A stretch of 64,000 nt of DNA from Lateolabrax maculatus (Eukaryota; Chordata; Actinopteri; Acropomatiformes; Lateolabracidae). Under the pieces are notes generated by a model. That model worked only from the letters and a program-made list of their open reading frames with translations, had not been told where the DNA came from and did no database searches. A program made the position numbers and the translations under genes. Below, in pieces: positions 1-54,500 of the stretch (the first letter of the stretch is position 1; each line of letters opens with the position of its first letter). The stretch lies in assembly GCA_031216445.1 (NCBI GenBank), contig CM062196.1, forward strand, positions 6,636,001-6,700,000, in the 5' to 3' direction.

Positions 1-39
1 AAAACACGGCTGAAGACAAGAAGGCAGTTAAACACCAAG
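1..39 (+). CDS. usp1: USP1 exon end (tentative)
   Basis: Open reading ending in a plausible donor (CAAG|GTATGAG at 40). Its phase (one base left over) matches the acceptor at 364 to give ...KHQ-EALDLMERL. The piece is short and polar (NTAEDKKAVKHQ), so assignment rests mainly on phase and position. Confidence 0.5.
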
Positions 40-3000
40 GTATGAGATTATTACTGGAGGAGGAAATTTAGGAGAGAAAGCAAGGTAACTTTATTTAGTA
101 TTGATTTAATATTGGTGATTTATTTGCCTGGTGCAGGAAATGAGCCAAGTTATTCTATTATAATTATCTAAGAGGCCTTAAATTGCCTTTTAAATGATAA
201 TGGTTTAATTGTTGTTTCTTTCTTGATGGGTTATTTTATTTTAAAAGCAGCTTTCAAACAATGGGAATAGAGAGTAAAGAAAAAAGGGAATATTACAGAT
301 TCCTCGTAGCAGACATGAAATATGACAGATCACTCAGCCACGCCTCTCTGTTTGTTATATTCAGAGGCTCTGGACCTGATGGAGCGCCTGTTCCAGGGTC
401 AGCTGGTTCTGAGGACTCGCTGTCTGGAGTGTGAGAGCTTCACAGAGAGGAGGGAAGACTTCCAGGACATCAGCGTCCCAGTGCTCGACGACCAACCCAG
501 CAGCCCAGACGACCTCTCTGAGGGTGAGGATTTTTACAATAACTCTTTGCGCCCGGTCAAAAACAAATTCCCCGTACCATGATCTATTTAAAGTTCTAAG
601 TATGCATTGTTTTTTTCTTTAAAAAGGTTTTTATTACAATGTGAACTTCTGCCAAATACAATTCTTGGATATCCAAAAAAAAAAACTGTCCTCAGTGAAT
701 TTAAATGGCATAAAAATGTCACGTCATGCACCCTTCCTCTTTCTTCCAAGTGAAAAATATCCATACAATGAGTCAATAACTGAAATCCTCTCTTCCCAGT
801 CTCTCCGGATCCTAAACCAGAGCTCAAGACTCTGAAATGGGCCATCGCCCAGTTTGCTTCAGTGGAGCGAATCGTCGGGGAAGACAAATACTTCTGTGAG
901 ACCTGTCATCATTACACGGAGGCTGAGAGAAGTCTGCTGTTTGACAAAACTCCTGAAGTGATCACCATTCACCTGAAGCGCTTCTCTGCCAACAGTTTAG
1001 AGTGAGTTGATGAATTGCTAAAACCCAACCTGTACTGTTCAGTCTTCTGTCCTGCAGTTTTATAGTGATGACAGATTGTAAATGTATTTGTCGGTTTATT
1101 TGAATGTAAAAGAAGCTTAATAATTTTGCAGTTATTCTACGCTCATTTCTGGTCTTTGACCAGTTTTCACAGAAATACAAACTTTTTTTGTTGACATGGA
1201 CAACTTAAAATATGTTTCTGCTAGAATACAGTGAAGAGGACTTTGGAGAAAAACACCAACAAGTCATCAGAGTAAAAAGCATTGAATTCAGTTTTGAGCT
1301 GCAAATTTAATTTTTTTAATCAGATTGTAAACTCAATTTTTATTTTTATTTTTTAAATAGAAAACAAATTACATTTATCTAATTTATTCAAACAGATGGA
1401 CTGTATATCACGTATACAGCAGTGAATCAAACATGAATCAATGAAACACTGTTTATAACCAGGAAATAGTTTCCTCACAGTGAACTGTGATGAGACCTCG
1501 TATTATGCAGGACTAGAACAGGAAAGTCTCACCTTCATTCTGAATTGTCCTCCAGTGACATGGTTGATATGTGGTTTTCATCCCCATCGCAGATACTAAC
1601 TCCCTGTTTCTCCTCCTCCCAGCCTGGACCCGTATGCAGGTCTGTCTAAAGTGAACACCCCCTTGCAGACGCCTCTGACCTTGTCTCTGGAGGAGTGGTG
1701 CACCCGGCCCTCGACAGCGAAGGGTCAACGCTATCAGCTGTTTGCGGTGGTCATGCACAGTGGCGTCACCATCAGCAGCGGCCACTACACCGCCTACGTC
1801 CGCATGTCTGATCTGAAAGATGTGAAGCTCTGGCTGCGGCACAGCAAAGAAACAGAGGAGGAGGAGGAAGAGGAGAAGGAAAGTAAAGAGGGAACTCGGG
1901 TGAAAGACGAAGTGCTGGACTATGATGATGGAGAAGTGTCGTTCAGCCTGAGTTCAAGAGGGCAGAGGGGTGCGAGCTTAGCTGGCAGCAAGACGGGAGG
2001 CAAGAAAGTGTCCGAGGGTGGGGTTGGACTGTTGGGGGGCCAGAGGAGTTTGTCCAATTGTGACCTTGGCAAACACACGGAGAAAGCAGCCAGCAGTGGA
2101 GCAACAGAGGGATCCAAACGGAGAAAACCCATCAACGGCCTGGGCCAAAATACTGAAGCGGGACTTAAAAAGGAGCCTGGGGTAGGAGAGGAGGCATCGA
2201 TGACTCCCTGCGGGGGGGCGGAGGCCAGCGAGCAGCAGGCTTTGAACAACCTCATGGAATATGAGGGCAAATGGCTGCTGTTCGATGACTCCGAGGTGCG
2301 CTTGTTTGAGGAGGAGGAGTTCCTGCAAGCCTGCTCTCCTGAGACGTGCTCCTCATCGACACCTTACCTGCTGTTCTACAGGAGGATGCCCGAACCTGGA
2401 CACTAACACAGGGATCACAGTTCACTCGTGGGGGGGGGGGGGGTTGCACCAGCCGAGCACCCAGACAGACGACAGTTGGATTTCTAAATACTACAAACTG
2501 TGCCAAAAATACCGTGGCTGCCAAATTAGCACCTGACCTGCAACAGTCTGGTCTCAGGTCTTCTCGTGTGCCGGGACTCACCTCAGAGATGTTTTAAAGT
2601 CATATTTTAGAAATACTCAGATAAATGGGGATTTAATTTTATACATGGAAGGGATAATTTCAGCTTTTTAAGACTTTTTTTTTTTTTGGGCTGTGACTCT
2701 GGCCTCTGTAAACGGAGTTCAGCGGTCTGTCTTCGCTGTATGTCCTGTTGTTTCTCAGACACTGGCTTTGATACTTGTTCTATCACTGTCTATATCATGT
2801 CCTGTTTTTGATGTTTTCTCAGTTACTGTGTTTGTATGGTTTCTTTTAACAAATTGGAAAAGCACTTTTGAACTAAAATTGAATTGAGTGAAAATGTTGG
2901 AATTTTTTTTTCTATCCGAACACTTTTCTATAATCCATGTTTATAAATAAGCAAAATGAGACAAATCTTTTCCACTTGTAAAGCAATGCAGAAAATGCTT

Positions 3001-4210
3001 CACAAGGTTAGAGACAACAACATGAGGCAGATTTTTTTTTTCTACACTATTTTCTTTTACATCTGAAGCCTGAAATTGTTGCCGTCTATGCTGGAAAAAC
3101 CTACAGCATTGGACTGACTTGTAACATTTACAATAACGGCATATTTTTACATAAAACACACTAAAATGTTAAGTATCTAATATTTACCAAGCTTATACAT
3201 ATTTAGTTGGTACAGTTAAAACTCAGATAGCTTCACAGGGTGCTGAGTTCATCAGAAGCTTTTTCAAGGTGCCAATTCAGAGTGAAGATAGTGAGACATT
3301 GTGTACTTCAAAATGTATATTTCTTCAGTAAGCTATCAGGTTTTTATAAGATGTTTAGATTATGAAAATCTGCCTGGTTCGTCTTTCATATCGAGTTGAG
3401 TGTGTAACCTGCAATTTGCATATTTGAGCAAATCTGGTTCTGTTATTTAAATGAGTTCCTTAATTGACGGGAGGTTTAAGACTCAGCATATGTCCTACCT
3501 CCAGTTCAGTTTTTTACTTGTTCTGTTAGAAAGTTAATTTAAGACATTTGAGCAGAAATCAGACAAGAATTGAGAGTTCACAGAGACAGATTTATAAAAC
3601 TAAAACCAGTGCAACCAGACACGTCTGAGCGCTGTGGATTCGATTGCTAGTTGGCCGTTTGTATTAATGTGTGTGAACTGTAGCTGAGAGCATCGTAGAA
3701 CTAAATGCTTTGACTTCAAGTGAATCAACATCCTATTGCACTTTTCTACAAACGTCGGGCTCCCTTCAGGCGTGGTCATTTCTCCAGCATGAGAAGCATG
3801 TTCTCTTTCATTTTCAGGTGCTCATTTGACACGAAATATGGATTTTGCTCTCAGAAGTGGTTCTGTGCATATGACTGTCAGTGTGGACCCTCAAATACCT
3901 ATTGATCAAGGGTTGAATGGGTTTTGTTCCATGTTTGTTGTAACTCATAGTGCATAGCTTTCAGGGATTGAATCAGGTATTACTTAGGAGGCAAAGCTCA
4001 TATTCAGTTATTTCACTATAAATCATATAAACCTGGAAAAGGTTTCCAAAACAAGCTTTGGACTTTAAATGCTTACAGATCTGGTTTAATATAATGTGAC
4101 AACAGCCTCAATAAGTGTGTTGTCTCCTTTAAACTGTACCTCATTCCAGCTGTATTTATATTCATGTTGGCAGGTTCATACCATAAGCAATAAAGTTTTT
4201 ACCTTCACAC
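1..4210 (+). CDS. usp1: USP1 gene, 3' part: ubiquitin carboxyl-terminal hydrolase 1 (5' end outside window)
   Basis: USP1 is the nuclear cysteine deubiquitinase that, with WDR48/UAF1, removes monoubiquitin from FANCD2 and PCNA. Coding exons seen: 1-39 (tentative), 365-523, 800-1001, 1623-2406, with agreeing phases. Visible family marks: two CxxC pairs of the zinc-binding fingers (CLEC in the second, CETC in the third exon), the stretch SVERIVGEDKYFCETC, the catalytic His box SSGHYTAY (His codon 1783-1785) and the C-terminal KWLLFDDSEV holding the catalytic Asp. The Gly-Gly of the USP1 self-cleavage site (LLGG) is kept at 2035-2040. The catalytic Cys box lies upstream, outside the window. A Glu-rich run (about 1852-1890) enlarges the insert in the last exon. 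The tail ends STPYLLFYRRMPEPGH. The gene faces DOCK7 tail to tail. Confidence 0.95.
365..523 (+). CDS. usp1: USP1 exon with first finger CxxC
   Basis: Encodes ALDLMERLFQGQLVL then RTRCLECESFTERR, matching the USP1 finger region. Acceptor AG at 363-364; donor GTGAGG at 524; ends in phase 1. This is the first confident exon of the window. Confidence 0.9.
800..1001 (+). CDS. usp1: USP1 exon with second finger CxxC
   Basis: Encodes TLKWAIAQFASVERIV, CETCHHYTEAERSLLF and PEVITIHLKRFS, the second half of the zinc finger and a core strand of the USP fold. Acceptor TTCCCAG before 800; donor GTGAGT at 1002; ends in phase 2. Confidence 0.93.
1623..2406 (+). CDS. usp1: USP1 last coding exon: His/Asp catalytic residues and autocleavage site
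   Basis: Starts after CCCAG at 1622 and ends with TAA at 2404-2406. Carries LFAVVMHSGVTISSGHYTA with the active-site His, an acidic/Lys-rich insert, the LLGG autocleavage motif at 2029-2040, and KWLLFDDSEVRLF near the end with the catalytic Asp. In mammals cleavage after the Gly-Gly exposes a degron and limits USP1; its retention suggests the same control. Confidence 0.95.
2407..4210 (+). other. usp1: USP1 3'UTR (inferred)
   Basis: No credible coding sequence from the stop to the poly(A) signal at 4189. A run of 14 G (2430-2443) follows the stop by about 24 bases, and an A/T-rich body follows. The extent is inferred from the first good AATAAA before the DOCK7 tail. Confidence 0.65.
4189..4194 (+). 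terminator. usp1: USP1 poly(A) signal
   Basis: AATAAA on the + strand, followed within 20-30 bases by T-rich sequence. It is the last canonical hexamer before the convergent DOCK7 3' end. Confidence 0.6.
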
Positions 4211-4328
4211 GTCCTCTCTGGTGATACTCCTACTCACATCCTACTTAACATTAATCCTACATAAACACAAAAATAACAAATTAGGAAGCAAGAAGATTAC
4301 CAGCATACACCACCTGAACATTAAAATA

Positions 4329-4334
4329 TTTATT
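4329..4334 (-). terminator. dock7: DOCK7 poly(A) signal
   Basis: TTTATT on +, so AATAAA on the minus strand, about 810 bases beyond the DOCK7 stop. It places the DOCK7 3' end near 4300-4318, roughly 100 bp from the USP1 end. Confidence 0.5.
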
Positions 4335-5077
4335 TAGTAAAATATTTAAAATAAACAAAAAACAAAACTACATAAAATTATACAAGGATGTTTAAAGTAC
4401 CTAACTTTAAAACATTCTTTGAACTAAAAATTAAAACGCGTCATGATAAATAATGGTACCATTTTTTGCATGTTTTCATTTTTTTCAATTACATAAACTT
4501 TCAAGTTGTAAAATGCATTGCTACACCGTAATAAAAAAAGTGCACACATGAAATTGAATACAGATTTTTGACACAGTACATAATTAAATAGACACCTTGA
4601 CTTTTAAAATCGTACCTTTTCTGCAGACACTTGTCAAAATTTGGCAGAAAAAGTTTGTTTTTTTTTGGCACTTAAATGAACCAATAAAGGGATCTCAGAG
4701 CATTCTTCATGTTCGGTGGCGCATTATTTTACATCCAGCAGATTCTGTTGGTTTCAGAAGGAAGGATAACATTATTAGCTTTTTTTTTTTACGGTACCAT
4801 GGGGACAAATACAAAGATGTGTTCCCTTGTGACAAATGGCCTGCAAAGAAAAATTCTAAATGCCAAGGTATCTCTTTAATCTTTAAGATCCACTTGTTCG
4901 TCCCTCTGATTGTGTAACAGTTTGTCTGTAAACAAATTAAGACACTGGAATGACGTACCAAGCTGCAACACCTTGAGCCTTTCTTTTAGCACGCTCTCCG
5001 AAACACTGACCAACTTCGAAGACACTCCTATTTACACTCGAGAATAAATTAATATTGCAATTTCTGTTATGTGTGTT

Positions 5078-5082
<5 letters not shown>

Positions 5083-5129
<47 letters not shown>
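5083..5129. repeat. (TG)n microsatellite in DOCK7 3'UTR
   Basis: About 23 TG units on +; reads (CA)n in the DOCK7 transcript, starting about 18 bases after the stop codon. Confidence 0.95.
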
Positions 5130-5130
<1 letters not shown>

Positions 5131-5147
5131 CTGTATTCTCTTCAACT

Positions 5148-49466
<44,319 letters not shown>

Positions 49467-49649
49467 GGCAGCGGCCGCTGGTGAGCAGTGAGCGCGGGTC
49501 CCGGTGAGGCGGCAGGCCGGCGGCAGGCAGCAGACTCCGCTCCGCTCCTCGCTGCGGCCACGGGCACAACGGGATCTTTACCGTAATGACCGCGGTGCTG
49601 TGCGGCAGAACACACCCAGTGAAAAGCCCCTGCGCACTGCACTGCACTG

Positions 49650-51090
49650 TACTGTACTGTGCTGTGAGGAACTTTATTTAAAGATTTTACATAATATTCA
49701 CCCTCATATTTGGAATTTATCAAAATGCATCACCGATGGAAAAATTGTAGTATTTGTTGTCTCATTATCTCGTTGAACCCTTCATCATATAATCACATAT
49801 ATATATATATATTTATACACATCCCACATACCTCATGTAAATTAGGTATCTTGTGACAATCTCCCGGCATTTTTTCACTCTACATTATTGTACAATTTCT
49901 CCATTTCATTGTTATTGTTGTTGTGTTTATGTTCACATATATATACTTTGTATATGTATTTATTTTTATATTTGTACAGTTAAATGTTTATGCTTACCTT
50001 TGTGTCTTTGTTTTTTTTATTTTTTTATTTGTCTATTTCTGTGTATGTACGTGGAGAGCAGTCAAATTCCTTGTATGTGTAGGCATACATGGCCAATAAA
50101 GATGATTCTGATTGTGATTATTTCTTCTTGAAAGCTGGTCACTCTAGACATTAATTGGAAGACAGCAATTCCTATACTTTGATGGAAATGTTGTCAGTTT
50201 TATTTTAAACCTTATGATTTCACTTGGAAGATTAGACATACACAAGACCAAATATTAAAGGCATCGTATCCCTTTTAGACAATGAAAAATAAAGACAATA
50301 TAAAGGATTAAGTCCAAGTTTAAATATACATTTTTTTAATCTTTATTTAAACAGACTTTTTTTCTGTACTGAAGTTAGTAATATAATATCTAGATCTCCT
50401 TTGTGTATTTATCAAATTTAAAAGAGTTTCAAAGAGTTGATGAGTCAACTTTCAGTAATGTTTTTTTTTAATTTGTTGTCAATGTTTTTTAATCATTTTC
50501 TCTCAGGCCTAGCCTTTTTCTGATCACTCAATATAATTATTATCCCTCTTTTGTATTCTGCATCAGATTTTACTCCTACAGTAATTACTTCAAGAGGATA
50601 AATCTGCAATGCACAAGCATGCACATTATTGTGCATAGACAGTTTAATCTGTATTTAAAAATCTATTGTACTTAAAGTCACTGATACAAATATCTAATTT
50701 TTATTTAAATCTTATTTGCATAAATGTATCACCTTTATTGGTAAGCTCCTAAGCACCGGAAACCGATTTTATGATGTGTGATGTAACCATGATGAGTTAG
50801 TCACACACAAATAAAGAAACTAATTTTCACATTAACATATCATTGTATAGCAGCAAGTCAGGAGAATTAATTAGAAGTGATGTGATATAAGTGGCATAGC
50901 TTCGCTTGAGGCTTTTTATCCGTCGCCCTGCCTTTATACCACAAAGAGCGCTCGTTTTGTTACAGAGAATAACCCAAAGAAGCGGAGTTTTCAGTCAAGA
51001 CAAGGGTGAATGGTGGGAAACTGTTTAAACGCCGCCCGCCCGGGCTACCGTAGTAAATAAATGGATCCCCTCCTCCGGGCGGAAGCGGCT
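49650..51090. other. DOCK7-ATG4C intergenic region
   Basis: Divergent intergenic interval of about 1.5 kb. It contains the LINE-tail remnant and A/T-rich sequence; the last 150 bases become GC-rich towards the ATG4C promoter. Confidence 0.6.
50041..50118 (+). mobile_element. LINE 3'-tail-like remnant
   Basis: GAGAGCAGTCAAATTCCTTG followed by ACATGGCCAATAAAGATGAT and TCTGATTGTGAT resembles the common 3' tail of teleost non-LTR retrotransposons, ending in imperfect GATTCT-type units. The T-rich stretch before it (about 49,860-50,040) may belong to the same element. No reverse transcriptase remains. Confidence 0.5.
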
Positions 51091-51095
51091 CCGGA

Positions 51096-51104
51096 TCACG
51101 TGAC
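51096..51104. promoter_or_regulatory. atg4c: CLEAR-like E-box (TFEB/TFE3 type) before ATG4C
   Basis: TCACGTGAC, nine of ten bases of the CLEAR palindrome GTCACGTGAC, 340 bases before the ATG4C start codon in a GC-rich promoter. TFEB-family factors drive lysosome and autophagy genes through this motif. ETS-like TTCC sites follow at once. Confidence 0.5.
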
Positions 51105-51320
51105 CTGACTTCCACTTCCTCCGTGTAAACAGTGGCGATCGTGAAGTTACACGGCTCGTCACGGGCGACACAATGTGTCTTAAATGACCCGTGAAACACA
51201 ATGTGACGCCTTCACTTTTGCACGGAGCTCCTCAGCGCTCATCGAAGAAGATCTGAGGTAGCGACGCGCCAAATGCAGTCTGAGATTTCATGTTATTTTT
51301 AACCGTGAAGTGCTACTGCT

Positions 51321-51321
<1 letters not shown>

Positions 51322-51368
<47 letters not shown>

Positions 51369-51370
51369 GT
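51322..51370. repeat. (GT)n microsatellite upstream of ATG4C exon 1
   Basis: About 24 GT units, ending 73 bases before the ATG, probably inside the 5'UTR. Confidence 0.95.
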
Positions 51371-51443
51371 GATTACTCTGTGCACCAGGGTGTTGAGGGT
51401 GTTGGGGGTGTGTGGGAATGGGTCCCATCCCTTGCTGGTCCAA

Positions 51444-51519
51444 ATGGAGAATAAAGGGAGCGACGAGGTGGAAAAATTGAAGACAAAGTTCTTGTCAGTG
51501 TGGCACAATGTGAAGTACA
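51444..51519 (+). CDS. atg4c: ATG4C exon 1 (residues 1-26)
   Basis: Encodes MENKGSDEVEKLKTKF and VWHNVKY. Donor TACA|GTAAGT, phase 1. Start chosen because it matches the N-terminus of vertebrate ATG4C. Confidence 0.94.
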
Positions 51520-51538
51520 GTAAGTCATTTGCTTGAGG

Positions 51539-51592
<54 letters not shown>

Positions 51593-54500
51593 CCTACACA
51601 CTTTGTTTCTAATGCTGTCATGCATCACTGCTATAGTCCACAAATATTTTTTCTTGACTAAATTTGAATTAGGTTATGGCCTAACTTTGAATTTGTGCAA
51701 GCAAAATGCAGAGAGATCAACGACAACATGTACAGAAGACACAAGGGACCGCACAAATAAAAGCAAGCATCAAAATTGAGTGAGACAAGAGCCTGCTGCT
51801 GTTGAGTCAGCCCTTAAAATAGTTATTTGTCATACTGTCCGCGCTGGTTTGTTTTGTTGTATTCTTTCAGCTCACTGAGGCTAAAGTTTCTGCCATGTTT
51901 CTGTTTACTTCAAAACACAATGGCTTATTGCCTGCCCTTTATTGTAACAGGAAGTGAAGAAAAACAGAATACTGTAGCAGGCAGGGATCTTGGGACTGAC
52001 CCAGAGCACTGAATCACGGGTGTTGTGGAGTAGGTGCGCCAGTCAACAGAGGTAATAGGACGTCTCAGAGTTTGTTTCTGTCGTGACACATTGTCTTTTT
52101 ATTGTGTATTTTAGGTTGGGCTCTGAAATCAAAGACCTCATTCAGTAGAAATTCCCCCGTGCTTCTCCTCGGAAAATGTTACCATTTTAAGGTTGAAGGT
52201 ATGGTGCTCAAACACATGCAGTTACAACTGAAATGCACTGTTACACACTGACTGTAATGACATTCAGAAAAGAAAGGAAAATATTTTACTTGTGTCATTA
52301 GGTTTTTCTGTGCACGTTAAAAAAAAGCCCACTGTGCACTTGTCTGACTTGACATGAGATACAAGCTTATACATTAGGTCCAAAACTGTAATAGGAATCT
52401 AAAAAATGAGTAATACATGATTAAATGAGATTTATCATCTCTACAGGACACAAGATGAAAACACTTAACTGCAAATCCTGAGTGGATCACATGTCATTTG
52501 TTTGCCTCAGACGACGACAGTCCTACAGAAGCCTGCAATGATGTTTCTGATGAGGAATTCGTCATGGGGAATGTGGAGGCTTTCCGCATGGATTTTGCGT
52601 CCCGGGTGTGGCTCACCTACAGGGAGGAGTTCCCTCCCCTGCCCGGCTCCACCCTGACCTCTGACTGCGGCTGGGGCTGCATGCTGAGGGCCGGGCAGAT
52701 GATGCTGGCTCAGGCACTTACGCTGCACTTCCTGGGCAGAGGTGAGTGGCGTGATGGTGCCACACCAAGTCACAGTAAAAAAAAACCTTGCAATGATCTA
52801 ACAAGATGTATTAGAAGTCTAGACCAAAAATCCCAAAAGGGGAGTTTGATTCTTCTCAGCTCAAAGTCACAGCTGGAGATAGATAAGATAAATCTGAGGG
52901 ATGATGAGATGATCAATGGGAAAGGAGAGAATGCAAAATATATTTCTTCTACACAAAGTTATGTTCATTCTTTTCAGGCTTTACTCTAATAATTTCACAT
53001 TTCTTGTGAAATTCTAGATTGTTTTAGCATTTCAGGCATAAATATTTATTTAACAATTTGAAAGAGAAAACCCCTCTGGTTAAACTGCTCATGACTTCTA
53101 GACATATTGAACCATTAACGAGGGGTTTCACACAAACATTACTTTGTTTCAAAAGCAATTAAGTTTGGCTTGTTAGGCTTGTGGCTGGAAAGTCACTGAT
53201 TTGGATCCTCGGATTAGCTGGGAATTTTTGGTTGTGAAAAAGGAAAATAGTATATCTATTTTCTTATATAACAGCCAATGCTGAAGCGACTGAGAGGGGG
53301 AGGCTGGTCAGTATGGCAGATATCTGGATTGGCCCTGCAGCTCCCAGGTGTTTCTTGTCTCCATTTAATAATAAAGACATTGAAATGAGACAATTTAACC
53401 AGCAGGTAAACTACAGTAGCTGGAGATGTGGTATGTTTTCGTTATAAAGAAACTGTAAATTAGACTACAGGTAATTTTTGATGAGGTCAGATAATGAAAG
53501 TAATTTTGGAATGCACTACAACTGTATCTTATGTTAAGTTTCTTTATTTAATCTAAGTTCAGTATCTCCTGCCTTTTGTAGGCAGTTTTGAGAGTTTCCT
53601 CATTCTCAACCTAAAAGTGAAAGTTTAATTTAGTTGATGCAAGGCATTTAAAATGAGTGAATTCCTCATATCTTTGTCAGATCTATTGTCTGTGAAGTGT
53701 CCTAGACTTTATGGGTCCACGTAATGAGATGACTGCCAGTTTAATGCAGTCATTTAGAAAACAATATTTAAAACTTGTTCTTCTGTCAAATTTAGAATAT
53801 GTCACTAATGAAATATTTCTCTATAAAATGACTAATGGCCACTCAAGGATATTTATTGATCTATTTCACTTTGATTCACTTTTGGATCAAGGTCATTTTG
53901 TTAATGCCTTAGACTCTACTCTGGCCATTTTATAGCCTGGGCCACTCCCTTTCTCTCCGCCTTTGGCTCCCACCCTGTTTGTAAGGCTAAGGCATGTTAA
54001 AGTGAAATACTGGGACACTCAAACTTATAATTGAACAGAATGACATCTATTCTGTTACTGAAGCGCACAAGGTTCTGTCTGTTTAAGGCAAAAACCTTCA
54101 ATTGCACAAGTTCTGAAAGACTTTCTAATGCCAGGTCTGAGCAGGGCCTTTGTTCTCAGTGCTGATTCTCTAAATGGGACTTTGATGTGTTGAATGATCA
54201 AGTCCAGAGAGCCTCAGAGATACCTGGTCAAATAGGGGCCTTTAGTTATTTTCCATTACTGATATTAGGTTTTGAAAACCTTTCTTTCTTGCACCACAGG
54301 TAAGACCTTGATTTTATGCATGCATTGATGATCTATTTTCTGTGCTGTCATGTTATAGCTGTTTTGAGCCTATCCTATTTTTTACTTTCCTTCAATATGT
54401 TTTATTAAATCTCATCTCTAGAAGTAATTTGTCAAAGGTGTTTTTTAGGAAGTGGCAGCCACTATTTCTAAAAAATAGTATTATGTATTCATCTCAAACT

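Larger units (their letters stand above)
4310..5147 (-). other. dock7: DOCK7 3'UTR (inferred)
   Basis: Sequence from the TGA at 5148-5150 to the minus-strand poly(A) signal. Read in the transcript it begins with a (CA)n tract (5129-5083) and is otherwise A/T rich. No coding potential seen. Confidence 0.6.

Noticed and set aside
51320..51643. Cys-Val and His-Thr repeat open frames near ATG4C exon 1
   Set aside because: Translation of GT/AC microsatellites; only the ATG4C exon is real.
53711..53935. 74-codon open frame in ATG4C intron 3
   Set aside because: No recognisable motif and no splice or promoter context.
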